A stretch of DNA of 64,000 nt from Leuctra nigra (lineage: Eukaryota; Arthropoda; Insecta; Plecoptera; Leuctridae): positions 16,024,316 to 16,088,315 of the forward strand of contig OW203768.1 of NCBI GenBank assembly GCA_934045905.1, read 5' to 3'. The notes beneath the pieces were generated by a model that was not told the origin of the DNA, searched no databases, and was given only the letters and a program-made list of their open reading frames with translations. The number at the start of each line of letters is the position of its first letter. The stretch's first letter is position 1. Below, in pieces: positions 13,101 to 22,837 of the stretch. The position numbers and the translations under genes were made by a program.

Positions 13101-16100
13101 GATGATATTATAGCACCTCAAAATGAAAATTAAATACAAGACCGTTTTCCAAAACTAATAATGAGATTCAATCATGGTTTTTATACAAATTTACCATCAC
13201 ATTATCATCATCAACTAATTTACCATCACGTAGATATTGTTAGTAGAGATGATCAAAACTTGAATGAATATTTAACACTTCATGATTCTTGTCATTAAGT
13301 CCTTGAATAATGTTGATGTGCTGCTTTGAAGAAGGTTTGCAAAATGTAACACTACTGTCTTTCACAGAACGCTTCCTCTTCGTAGAATAAAAGCGAGTTT
13401 GGGGCTCCACATTTTTATTTGCAGGCTCCTTATTTCCACCATCATCTAAGTCGACATCGTCCAATGAACTTCTGCGTTTGATGTCTTTAGTAATGTCAAT
13501 TAACTGGTCAAGTCTTTTAATGACTACATTCGAATCTTCTTCCGTAAACTCCAAGGAGGAGACTTGTCCCATCAGAAGATTTAACTTTTCCATCATCAAT
13601 TTCTTCGTGTCTGCAGTTTGATGAAGTATCGCATTGTGCGCTTGTACAGCGGAGAGCAGATCAGCAGTGGTTGAATCTTCAACATCAGCATCTAGTTTAT
13701 CCATCAAGAGAACATCGTTTTCTAGTGGATCTGATGACCTGCGTACACATGCATGAATATGCTTGCAAATATTGAATTTGATAAGATTATCAATGCAGTT
13801 ACAACTGTACATGTGGACACAGATGTTACAGGTGGGACAAAGAAATTGACAGTTGTTTACACATGATGGTTCAGAGTTCTTCAGTACGGTGTACTGAATA
13901 TCAGAGTTACTACTCGATGTAACCTCCCACACCGGTCCCTCAAATGACTGTATCATTGAATCAGTTATTTGATCACTACGCCGATGACTCAAATGTATAC
14001 TGCTGACACGCTGCGAAGGCTTATTTTTTGTAACCTTTATCAGACGCTCAAAAATCTTATCACGGCTGAACTTAATCAAAGCCGTTATACATGTATCCAT
14101 TCGCTTATTCTTCTTACCTTGAAGGTAAAAATGTTTAAATACTTTATGGAGTGCCTCTAAATACATGTTTGTATTAATCCCAGAACCTATACGAAAGCAG
14201 TACGCCCACATTTCTGATCGAGTAGAATAGTGTTTTCGGAAGTATTCACCAAACTCCTTGGTCGATTCATCATCAGTTAGTTCTTGAATTAACTGTTCTT
14301 GAGAGATTGCAAACTGATTAGGATTAGTTTCTTGCAAAAGTACACGTACGGCCTTGTAGATAAGAGCTTTCATTTCATTACTACCCGTAATTTTCTCTCT
14401 GATACTTTTTCGCCAATTTTTATCGACGTGCCAAGTGCACAAAAGCCTTTGCTTTGATGGACCCATCACAATTTCCCAGGCATTGTAGAACGAAGGGTCA
14501 TCGTCTGACATGAATACATCGGTTTCAATATTTCCTACTCTATCACGGACGGTTTTAAAAAATAAGTTCCATGAGAGCGTATCCTTCCTATTACTTAGGC
14601 AAAAAGCCCCAGGACAGCCAGATCCATACTCGTCCACGGTCAGAAGTGTCGTCAACTCAAAGTCGTACTGGTTTGTACCATGAGTACTATCTACACATAT
14701 TTTCTTTTTGCCAAACTGTTCTAACATTTTTCTTTGAAATGACGTCAATATTACCAAAAAGAAATCTTTCTTCTCTAACACCCCAGAGGGGTCCTCCACT
14801 CCCTGAGGCTTGTACAGAGCAACAGGGTTCTCTTCGACGCCAAGCTTGTTCATACTCTCAACCCACAAGTGAACACTCGTTGCATCATCGGCGTGTTGTC
14901 GGCCTACGTGGAGATTAAAGTCTCTCCTGATGTTTCGCAGATGGTTCTTGGTGACAAAACTCTTCGTAGTAATCTGGTCCACAGCTTCATCGCGGATGTC
15001 ATCCATAATTCTTTCCAATGTCACTCCATCGGCTATTTTTCCTGTGGATAGAAATTTTGTTTTATTGGTTGGATAACTAAATACCTACTACATTTTTTTT
15101 AATAAAATCTGACTATCAGAACACAATAGTAGTTACATTTAACGACTATATTCATATTTTGTTACTAGTGAAAGTGCAATTTACCTGCTAGTTGTGTTCG
15201 TTCCTCATATGTGAGTGACAGGCGGCTGAAGCTTCTGGAGTGGTTGCAGTGAGTTTTCCAGTAAATCACTTCGACGTCACATTCAGACTCAGTAACAACC
15301 ATAGAAGAAGGACATGTCCTTTCAATTTTATTCGAACCTTGACTTTTCATCCTTTTTTTCCCAGTTGCTTTTGTAGAAAAACTGCCTGACCGATGACAGT
15401 TGTAATAGTATTTCTTCCGATTTCCAAGTACTTTCACTCCTGTCATCAAAACGAACTGTGTGCGTGTTTCTCTTTCGGTCGTTGCCTTCCATAATTGAAA
15501 TTCTGTAACAATCAAAACATAACCAAAATGTTACGATATTGAAGTGTGTTTGCTAACTTTAATTTTCAATCAGCATAAAATATGAATTGATGACATTTCT
15601 ATTAGTGAGTCCTACAAGAGCCACTTACCTTTCAGTGAGTTAAATTTCAATTCTTCCTTTTCCGAGTTGATATCGTGAACATCGCTCAAATGGTTCCGCA
15701 AATGTTTGGTGTCGGCAAGAACAAAGCAACATTCAGAACATTTTATTTTGCTCATCACCTTCCCGGTAGAAGCAAGTTTGCGAGGAGACGTCTTCGGGCA
15801 AGTGGAATGCTTCTTGCGTAGATGTTTATTTAGGTTAAACTTTTTCTGAAAACTTGACTCGCACAAGTGGCATGAAAAGGACTTCAAAGTACCAGGAGAT
15901 CCTTGTTTGAGTTGAGGCACTATGTTGTGCACATTGCGCAAATGTTTGTAGAGATTGTAAGAATTTGACAGTGACTTATCACATAAATAGCACGATTCCA
16001 TGACTAAAGATACCTATAGTATTACTTTACTTATCACAATACCTACTACCTAGCACTATTCCATGACCACGAACGTCATAAAAACACACAAAAAGTCACA

Positions 16101-17081
16101 AAAGAAGTCATAACCTCAAATCTTACACCTACTTACACCTTGCAATTTCTTCTAAGTCCCAGAATATCATAGTGCGCATGCGCTACTCCAACCAATCAGA
16201 GAGAGGAATATTAGGAATCCTTCCTTTCTTGATTGCTTCGTTTCGAGAAGGAAGTTTATCGTCTTTATTTCATCTTGTATCGCATTATTTGTTATAAAAA
16301 AACAATATAGTTATTCCCGTTCTAATGTTATTGTAAACTTTCGGAGCCATCTTGATTTCTTGTAAGTACTACGTGATTGAAATTCTCCCATCTGATTGGT
16401 CAACGACGCCAATCGGGAATCTCCAATCGTCTAGTTTAGAGCTAGCAGCGATCGAGCTAGTCTCTATACTCCCGATTCGATCGGTAATTGGTATGAATCG
16501 GATGATCGGCCAGTTCACACGCGCACATCCAATGAGACTTATGGTAGAAGTATACGAATTAGTTGCGTGCAATCAACCGTGTGAATGGACCTTTAAATAC
16601 GTAAAAAGTAAAGAAAAACACATTTATTTATGCAATTTATATATTTTATTTATAAATATATACGTATACATTTATATAAATATTTACATATTTAGATTAT
16701 ACGCAACGAATTGTTCTCTCAGTTCCCACCACCACAGCGATTCAGGAGCGCTGATGTTCCTATTCTTCCGATTTCAGATGTTTGTTATTGGCCATTTAAA
16801 GACCGCGAAAATCTGGAAGATGACGCTCTTCCCAGTGGTGGGGCGGGGGAAGTGTATGTCTAATCTCTTTAGTTACTCCATATTCTTGGAGACTATTTCC
16901 AGGCATTTTCTTGTTGGTTGCAGGAAACTCTTTCAACTCAACTAGTTATGCACGATGGTATTCAGGAAGGCCGGGGAAAGAAGCTGGCTATGACTATGTT
17001 GAGGTCTTGCGCACTACAGGGGAGCTACATGATCATCCAATCACTTCAAAGCGTCCCTTTGTATGCGAGCACCAGCTGTAA
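7160..17081 (+). CDS. C-type lectin A (hemolymph LPS-binding-protein type), 4 exons
   Basis: Exons 7160-7309, 7940-8069, 11113-11388 and 16924-17081 join through GT-AG introns in consistent phases (0, 1, 1) into 714 nt encoding 237 aa. Residues 1-20 are a hydrophobic signal peptide (MFLQLVVVLLGVW...), so the product is probably secreted. N42-L-T is an N-glycosylation sequon. Cys25 and Cys79 could pair in the N-terminal part. The C-type lectin domain spans about residues 98-237: YKF, W122, Cys129 in DACAAEGSHL, WIGI at 169-172, W181, and FVCE with Cys232. The family's inner disulfide is missing: residue 210 is Tyr in YDYV where lectin C has Cys, and residue 225 is Ile. The likely role is recognition of microbial glycans in hemolymph; this is inferred from family similarity. 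Introns 2 and 3 are filled with nested transposons. Confidence 0.82.
8366..10132 (+). mobile_element. Helitron-like element I with internal hAT insertion
   Basis: Starts at the TTGAGCGAGCGAAGCGAGCG terminus and ends in CGCTCATCAACGCGTTATTC plus AGAGCGTTTTCCTAG. It sits in intron 2 of lectin A. The paralogous intron near 39671 lacks it. The body matches 5557-6882 once the 866-bp hAT MITE (8732-9597) is removed. Non-coding. Confidence 0.75.
8732..9597. mobile_element. hAT MITE with exact 8-bp TSD
   Basis: TIRs TAGAGCCAGTTTTAAATGG and CCATTTAAAACTGGCTCTA bound 866 bp. CCGATTGA is duplicated at 8724-8731 and 9598-9605. The homologous uninterrupted Helitron sequence (near 5930) has CCGATTGA once, a clean empty site. 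No transposase. Confidence 0.92.
10133..10265. other. Short intron 2 spacer between two Helitron copies
   Basis: Contains locally repetitive 'ggtgctactacgggtgctaa' and 'gcaccgtgctat' text but no gene or recognised element. Confidence 0.4.
10266..10790 (+). mobile_element. Helitron-like element I, 3'-truncated
   Basis: Begins with the TTGAGCGAGCGAAGCGAGCG end and carries the usual gacgatatacaggtcag segment, but the hairpin/CTAG terminus is absent. It runs out before the TAA-flanked MITE at 10811. Confidence 0.65.
10811..10979. mobile_element. MITE with 3-bp TAA duplication
   Basis: Inverted ends AGTGGGTATAACACTGGG and CCCAAGTGTGATACCCACT with TAA on each side (10808-10810, 10980-10982). Length 169 bp. 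The 3-bp TAA fits PIF/Harbinger-type insertion; the superfamily is inference. Confidence 0.7.
11389..11827. other. Start of intron 3 of lectin A
   Basis: AT-rich. It resembles the start of intron 3 in lectin C (48806-49310), with shared short stretches such as 'ttttgatca'. No separate gene seen. Confidence 0.6.
12530..13140. repeat. ~126-bp tandem repeats inside the transposon
   Basis: Four or five units contain 'acaagatgatattatag', 'cacatcaaaattaaaatta' and 'tcttctgatttaaat'. They are non-coding and lie between the left TIR and the transposase stop codon. Confidence 0.85.
13240..16001 (-). CDS. MULE-like transposase with C2H2 and SWIM zinc fingers, 3 exons
   Basis: Exons (minus strand) 16001-15629, 15502-15185 and 15041-13240 join in phase 1 at both junctions, giving 830 aa with no internal stop. 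Residues 1-124 hold three C2H2 fingers (CYLC, CHLC and CSEC, each with a downstream His-His pair), probably DNA-binding. Residues 125-230 carry the conserved YYYNCHRSG...GKKRMKSQGSNKI block typical of insect SWIM-type transposon proteins. The MULE DDE-like core follows: D348 in VDSTHG, D410 in SDDDP, CTWH at about 432-435, and a candidate third acid E526. A SWIM finger (CxC at 644-646, CxH at 656-658) is C-terminal. It should catalyse cut-and-paste transposition in the nucleus. No frameshift or stop was found, so it may be recent or active. Confidence 0.88.
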
Positions 17082-17177
17082 AGTGACGTCACTTCCGGTG
17101 TTGAAAGATGACCAAAGTCTTTGAAGATGAATTCTCTTGAGACAAAAATCTTATTTTTATATTTATTTGCTCTCTTG

Positions 17178-17183
17178 AATAAA
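17178..17183 (+). terminator. Poly(A) signal of lectin A
   Basis: AATAAA lies about 97 bp after the TAA stop. The same 3' UTR text, followed by 'ctcaatacacaac', is found after lectin C. Confidence 0.7.
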
Positions 17184-17355
17184 TAAATACAGATATAGCA
17201 CTAAAATGTATCTTTTATTTGCCCACTCAATACACAACATCAATGAGAAGCTCCTTAATTTCCACTCGACGTCCATGAATGTGAATACCCAGGCGACACC
17301 ATGATGCCGTGATTCAAGATCACATTGGCAGTGCGGCAACATGGCGTTGTTATTC
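17184..17355. repeat. Lectin 3' flank with one broken satellite unit
   Basis: The post-gene sequence is the same as at 50400-50510 and includes most of one ~126-bp unit. At about 17354 it jumps abruptly to lectin exon 3/intron 3 sequence, marking a recombination junction. Confidence 0.75.
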
Positions 17356-17359
17356 TACT

Positions 17360-17578
17360 GTGCTAGGTGGGTTCTTTAAAAGAGAACTCGTTCCAAATAT
17401 TGCCCCAATACAATTGGGGCAATTGTACCGCACCCACCAGGCGCTAAAGTGCAGACAAGTGAAATTCTACTACAAATTTAACGATCTTTCGGAACAATAT
17501 TGTCTCCATGCGTCCGCAGGGGAGAGGGTCTCCAGCCACCTGGGCGATGGACTAGTTGTGAAGTTTCGGAAACTCTAA
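17360..17578 (+). other. Unrecognised ORF fused to lectin exon 3 end
   Basis: From 17309 an open frame runs 89 codons to 17578. Its latter part (residues with KRELVPNIAP, ALKCRQVKFYYKF and HLGDGLVVKF) has balanced, coding-like composition unlike its AT-rich surroundings. I do not recognise it. It could be a captured exon of another gene inserted into lectin intron 3. Confidence 0.3.
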
Positions 17579-17592
17579 AACACGATCTCTAA

Positions 17593-17819
17593 AGGTGGAT
17601 TCACACGGCCGTTCCAAACTTCGAGTTTGGAACTTAAGTTTGCCAAAGTTTCGAATCGCCGTTCCAAAAACTCCCGTGTGAACTATGAAAGTTTGAAACT
17701 CAATCCTCACAGTTCGAATCTTTTCATAGTTCACACGAAGGTTTTTGGAACGGTGATTCGGAACTTCGGCAAACTTGAGTTTCAAACTCGAAGTTTGGAA
17801 CGGCCGTGTGAATCCACCT
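17593..17819. mobile_element. Foldback MITE, AGGTGGATTCACACGG family
   Basis: Ends AGGTGGATTCACACGG and CCGTGTGAATCCACCT, with TAA on both sides (17590-17592, 17820-17822). Most of the 227 bp is self-complementary. The TIR differs at only two of 16 positions from that of the SWIM transposon at 12023, suggesting that transposase (or a relative) mobilises it. Confidence 0.8.
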
Positions 17820-18464
17820 TAACACTAACACTAACTCTACTAACTCTAAAACACATAGAGATATTGTTAATTTACCTCTTCAACCTTTATAAATACCTAA
17901 ATAAAGTGTTTTAGAACTAAAAAAAATTTTTTTCAAAAAAACCTAAAATCTAGTAATTTAAGGTTTCTTTGTTTACCCTGCCAAAAACTACAGCAAACTG
18001 CCCCAAGCTACACCTCCTCGGGTTGATGTGTGAAAGTGGTAGCTAGTGGCAGTTTGCTGTAGGTTTTAGCATGAGACCCTTTCATGATTGAGAAGATCTA
18101 GGTGTGTACTTGTAGTGCTTTGTTTAATTTCGACACGTCATTCGCAATGCCATAAGAGCTCCTGCAATAAATATACACAAGGTTGTAAAAGTGGACGCTA
18201 GATAAATTATTTTGATTTTGCTTAGGTAGAATGTGAATTGGGATTCAATCCTGTTAATACTTTGATGCACGTCTCTACGTTCAGGTATGAAATGTGTGTG
18301 TTTCATCCGCAATTTCTGACCATAAAAATTAAAAACCGAACAAACTCCTTGCCAATGCTGGATTGCATTACTATTATTTTGCTGTTGATAAGTCAAATTA
18401 ATAATCACCACAATAATAACTCATCTCAATTGTAATATCTGTACTATACCAAAAGTCTATAGCC
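17820..18464. other. Intergenic/intron DNA with a small palindrome
   Basis: Holds a palindrome at about 17981-18070 (ACTACAGCAAACTGCC against GGCAGTTTGCTGTAG), probably a small MITE. Otherwise AT-rich with no gene. Confidence 0.5.
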
Positions 18465-19707
18465 TGTAACAAGTTGGCCTATCTAGGTTAGAAAATTAAC
18501 TTTAAAAATAATAATGTTTGCTTGAAATAGGTTTAAAGAATGAACAAGCTTGTAGCATGGCATTTTTAGAGTCAAGGTTAACTGAACACAAAGTAATTAA
18601 TTAGAATCATTATGTAAACTTACAATCTTTAAAATTCAACAGCAATCAAAATATAGACAAAAATATAACAAGCAATCAAATAAGTTTAACAATGTGCAAT
18701 TATATCAAGAAAGTGAGTGAATCCATATAAAAAGTATGTGACCTTACCTAAATTGTGATGTCACCACGTAATAACAAGTAAACCAGTCATTGTGATAACG
18801 CTACAAAACCAGTCAGCCAGACTAGTTTTCAGTGATTCCAAGAAAAGCATGGGCCTACGTGCAGAAAGAAAGTCGTTTCGCGGGCTTTAGAAATGACAGA
18901 ATGTCTAAAATTAGCTACCACGTGTACGAAACCAACCAATCAGATTCTTTGGAGGGAAAACGATGTCAGAGGGTATAAAACGTCAGGCTACCAGCCAAAC
19001 TTCATCAGTCGGAGTTTTCTCAGAGCAGTGAGACCTGCCTCGCGAACCGTGAAGCCTTGTGCACGCAACATAGTATAATTTCAGCGAGACAGTGCCGATG
19101 TGATCGAAGGTAAACATTAAAATAACATTTTTGTATAAACGTCAACCCAGTAAATTCAAACTTCAAGCCTAGTGCTGAGGCAAATAATATCGCATTAAGA
19201 CAATTTCAAGTTACAAGTGATCAACTGAACAGTTTCAACATTAAAGTCAGTAAATGTTAAAGTATAAAAGTTAGTGAATTGCAACTCCGGGAGAAACCGA
19301 CGAGTCTGCAGCCACGAACGTCATCAGCCTGAGCCAACTTGATACAACTGCTCGAGGAGGTCACTCCTTGTGCACGGACTGCTGGACGTCCTGGTAACCA
19401 AGGGGTTATTAGACAACATCATCGCATCGCAGCTGAAGGAGGTGACATATCCAGTCATTTCATTCTGCTGGTGGACTGGAGTTCACGGGACACACTACGC
19501 AAGAGTCAACGCCATCCACTTGTTTACGCGGAAGTAAACAAACCAGACGACATCATCACTACTGCCGACGTATCGAACGTAATATTGTTTCATAATTTTT
19601 GATTGCTCTTTTCACATCAATGAACATTTATTTTCTCTGTAATAAACAAATTATAATATTGCTGATTCTTTGTGTTCTACCCTCTGAGCCAAATCCCGCA
19701 GGTTTCA
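18465..19707 (+). repeat. 5' LTR of the gag-only retrotransposon
   Basis: 1243 bp. Contains a TATA box and initiator (18974, 19005) and an AATAAA-type signal near 19640. The visible difference from the 3' LTR is a single T/C at 18564. The 61- and 87-codon ORFs inside it occur identically in both LTRs and are not genes. Confidence 0.93.
18974..19010 (+). promoter_or_regulatory. LTR promoter: TATAAAA plus TCAGT initiator
   Basis: TATAAAA at 18974-18980 is followed 31-32 bp later by TCAGTC at 19005-19010, an arthropod initiator. This would mark the U3/R border. The same pair occurs in the 3' LTR at about 23347-23383. Confidence 0.65.
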
Positions 19708-19935
19708 GTGGCGCTCAACGTGTGGGGCTCGAATAACATTCCTGGGAGCAATTGTTTTGAAAGAAATAATTGTTTTCTTGATTGTGAAAGAGTCACTCAG
19801 TTGTTCTGAAACTTGTGGACACAGGCATTGCGTAAAATTTTCATGTATTTGGAAATTTTACATAGAATCAACCCGTTAACGTAAAGATAAAGCCAACTGT
19901 AGATTTGTGCATGTTAGTTCATTACATCTGTTACG

Positions 19936-21558
19936 ATGGCAGATCGAGATGCAAGTTTAGCGTCAACTGTAGATTTAGATGAGACTGTAGAGGGGGCGGG
20001 GGACCAGTCAGTGGTTAGTGAACTCGAGGTAACTAGGAGCCAGGTGATAGGGGAGGACGAACACGATGACTCGCTACCTCATGTTGAAATGCCAATCTTT
20101 GAAGAGAGACAAAAAGAAGCCAGAGCTGACAGTATATATTCACAATTCGGTGAGAAAGAATTCAATAATTCAATTATGGAATTCCTAATGAAGGAAAAGC
20201 GAGAACAACAAGAGAAAGAAACTATCAAGGAAATGAATAGGAAACTAGAAAAACAGAAGGAAAAGGAGGAAAGTAAAAACGAAAAACAGAAGGAAAAAGA
20301 AGAAAGGGATAAGAAAGACGAAGAGAGAGGAAAGGAAATACGGGAGTTGCTATTAGAAACAAAAAATGAATTCAGGGAGATCGCGAGTAAATTTGAAGCT
20401 GGATTGAAAAAGGTTGAAACTAGGGTCACAAATGTAGAGGAAAGAGTACAACAAGTAAATGATAAAGTCGACACAGAGTTGGAGGTCATTAAGTCTTACG
20501 TAGAATCAATCGGAGCACAGACGAGCAGTGTTGAGGAAAAAGTAAATACCGGATTGGTAAAGATAAACACTGAGATCGATGAGCGTGACAAGAAACTCAG
20601 CCTGGAGATATTTTCATTAAGCTCGCGATTTGAAAGAAAGGATAAAGAAAAGAATGAAAGCATTTCAGCTATCAAGGAGAAAATAGAGGACGTAAGTAAA
20701 AAGGTAGATGAGAATGCCAAGAAGACTGGAACGACATCGAATATCATGTGTCATGCAAATAACGAGTTGCAATTTGCAAAACATTGTACTGAGTCGCTGA
20801 TACAAGAGGCAATAAGATTTAATGGGGAAGAGAGTTGCCCAATAAACGCAATGCAATTTTTGAAGCTAATCAAAGAGCGTTTTTCAACATTCAATGTGAA
20901 TAACAATCAGAAGCTGGGAATCATTGTCAAGTGTTTACATGGAAAAGCAGCAGACTGGTATGTAAATAATCCCGTTGAGAATATTGACAAATTTGAAGAG
21001 GCTTTTAAAGATAAATATTGGTCGCAAACTGTACAGCATCAGCTCATTAGATCAATCTATGCTGGAGAATACAAAATTAGTTCGAACCTAAACATGGTGA
21101 CCTATGTCAATCGGATTATCAACAAGGCAAAATATGTGACAGAATTGGTCAATATGACGGAACAAGTTTTGGTTGGCATATTGATTAATCACTTACCACC
21201 AAACATCAGGGTGATAGTGCGAGGCAAAGTCAAAACTAAAGACGAATTGATCAAGGAGCTGACTGATTTAGAGCATGATGAATTCACTGAGAAGCTAATA
21301 AGAGACCCAAAGCAATATGAGCCAATTCGTAACGGGAACGGTTACAATGACAATAGGAATGGTTACAATAACAGGAATAGTTATGACAGAAATTACAATA
21401 ACAACAACAACGGGAGAAACAGTCACGACAGAAATGGCTATAACAGAAATGGGCATGGTAACGGGAATAATAATAATCGTCCACCAGAATCCGATACGAG
21501 AGGAACAGGAAATGAAAATTCGGGAAACGAACAGAGGTCGGCACAGAATGGAAAGTAG
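19936..21558 (+). CDS. Gag-like protein of LTR retrotransposon
   Basis: 540 codons starting at ATG 19936, 229 bp after the LTR. The acidic N-terminus (residues 1-70) is followed by a long, highly charged coiled coil (about 75-270, rich in E/K heptads). A retrotransposon gag-like helical domain (about 280-450) follows, with ADWYVNNP, FEEAFKDKYW and a terminal LIKELTDLEHDEF segment. An Asn/Gly/Tyr/Arg-rich tail (about 455-540) replaces the usual CCHC knuckle and could bind RNA. It should form the particle shell. The long coiled coil is unusual for gag. The frame is intact. Confidence 0.8.
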   Translation: MADRDASLASTVDLDETVEGAGDQSVVSELEVTRSQVIGEDEHDDSLPHVEMPIFEERQKEARADSIYSQFGEKEFNNSIMEFLMKEKREQQEKETIKEMNRKLEKQKEKEESKNEKQKEKEERDKKDEERGKEIRELLLETKNEFREIASKFEAGLKKVETRVTNVEERVQQVNDKVDTELEVIKSYVESIGAQTSSVEEKVNTGLVKINTEIDERDKKLSLEIFSLSSRFERKDKEKNESISAIKEKIEDVSKKVDENAKKTGTTSNIMCHANNELQFAKHCTESLIQEAIRFNGEESCPINAMQFLKLIKERFSTFNVNNNQKLGIIVKCLHGKAADWYVNNPVENIDKFEEAFKDKYWSQTVQHQLIRSIYAGEYKISSNLNMVTYVNRIINKAKYVTELVNMTEQVLVGILINHLPPNIRVIVRGKVKTKDELIKELTDLEHDEFTEKLIRDPKQYEPIRNGNGYNDNRNGYNNRNSYDRNYNNNNNGRNSHDRNGYNRNGHGNGNNNNRPPESDTRGTGNENSGNEQRSAQNGK

Positions 21559-21559
21559 A

Positions 21560-22448
21560 GAAGGGACAAGATTTTGCGTCGACCGAAAAGACACGTTTCA
21601 AAGAGAGAAAAGAAGAGATTAGAAGAATACAGAAGAAAGAGCGTGAGGATCTTAAAGAATTTATACGCGGATCTTCAAGACGGTGGAAGAAAGAGATGGA
21701 TGAACGAGAAGCAGCCAGAGAAGCAGAGGTTTCTGCAATAGAAAAACAACTTCAACTTGATTTTATGCTTTTCAAGAAGGGGATTGAAGACGCTGCTGCT
21801 TGCAAGATGTTGCAATCACAAGAGAGTATAGAGGGGGGCTGTGTGCTAGAAGAAATCGACGGAAATAAAATTAAATGTTTGGATGGCCCAGACAAAGTTG
21901 AAGGAAGTAGTTGTGAATATACGAAGATGAAGAAAGATGAAAATGTATTTCGAAGGAAGAATTTTGAAGACAATTGCGAGGTAGTATTGCCACAAGTGAG
22001 CGAGAAGGAAGAATTACAGATTCCGATTGCGAATCAAGATGATTTCGACAGAGTTCGAACAGTTGAAGAAATTGGCGATGTTTTGAAGTCTATAGGCGAC
22101 TTTAAAAGTAATGGTGAAAAGTTTCACGACGAGAAAAATGACAAGGTGATTATGAATGAAAACGATGATGTTTTGAAGAAAGGGTTGAATAATGATTTGA
22201 GAGAAGAAGACGAAAATGTTTGCTTGCAAGATGGACTGCAAATGAACGTACGAGAACTGAAGAAGAAAGCTGACGAAAATGAAAACTACACATCGACCAC
22301 TGCTCAAGAAAACAGGGAAAATTCAATTCGGAAACAGCTACTTGAAGAAATTTCAAGGGTGAAAACTCAAGACAAAACAGAAGAAGGAACGATTTCATTT
22401 CCATTCGATCGTGGACGGAAGAAAGAAATCAATACGTCGAACAAATGA
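21560..22448 (+). CDS. Second ORF of the LTR element, -1 frame to gag
   Basis: The frame containing the ATG at 21696 is already open upstream and overlaps the end of gag in the -1 frame. This is the usual position of pol after ribosomal frameshifting. Before the ATG it reads KTRFKERKEEIRRIQKK, and from the ATG MDEREAAREAEV. It ends at 22448 (250 aa from the ATG). The protein is very charged, low in complexity and without protease or RT motifs. I cannot assign a function. It may be what is left of the start of pol. Confidence 0.6.
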
Positions 22449-22837
22449 TTCCTACTGATGACAACAGCAATGTTATGTTGATGTTATGGTCGAAGTATGA
22501 TGACCCAGCAGAAGTAGGTCACTAGGCCAATAACGGGATCGTGAGAGAGGGTTGAGTCGAGCATCGTTTCCGGGAGGTAGGATGAGGTTTGTTTTTGTTT
22601 TGGTAGATGGAGGGGTGAGTTCATTCATTCAGGTTTAGATTAGACAGCTGTAAGGGGAAATAAACTTGCATCTGTTGAAGGAAACTTTTTGTTTGTCAAA
22701 AGGAAGAGATTATTCCTGCTAGATAGTCCAGTCTCTATGTGAATCCTTGTTTTATCACCATTTTCTCATTTCAAAATTTCAATGTGTTTCAAATTTGACT
22801 TCAGTCAAAAGGTGAACAACAAGAATTCAGGGGGCTC

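Larger units (their letters stand above)
12023..16592 (-). mobile_element. Autonomous-looking SWIM/MULE-like transposon
   Basis: Near-perfect terminal inverted repeats start AGGTCCATTCACACGG. They continue for about 70 bp, then a second inverted block follows (12193-12265 against about 16170-16255), so each TIR region spans roughly 250 bp, with an extra ~190-bp stretch in the right one. TTA flanks both sides (12020-12022, 16593-16595), although TTAA with a 1-bp offset is also possible. Direct 126-bp repeats at 12690-13110 lie beyond the gene's 3' end. It encodes one intact three-exon transposase on the minus strand. Confidence 0.85.
11828..16871. mobile_element. hAT-type element hosting a SWIM transposon
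   Basis: The outer inverted ends begin TAAAGAG and finish CTCTTTA. They extend through the matching arms 11828-11881 and 16818-16871 (GGGAAGAGCGTCATCTT on the left arm). GTTACTCC is duplicated exactly at 11820-11827 and 16872-16879, an 8-bp hAT-type TSD. The original element was short; a 4.6-kb transposon (12023-16592) now fills it. Confidence 0.85.

Noticed and set aside
16352..16945. ORF of 197 codons on the plus strand
   Set aside because: It crosses the transposon TIR, hAT end and lectin intron/exon border; not a unit of coding sequence.
18893..19602. 61- and 87-codon ORFs repeated at 23266 and 23712
   Set aside because: They lie inside the two LTRs and are identical only because the LTRs are; no domain.
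20079..20489. Antisense ORF of 136 codons (Ser/Phe-rich) opposite gag
   Set aside because: It is the complement of the Glu/Lys-rich coiled-coil region; composition is fully explained by gag.
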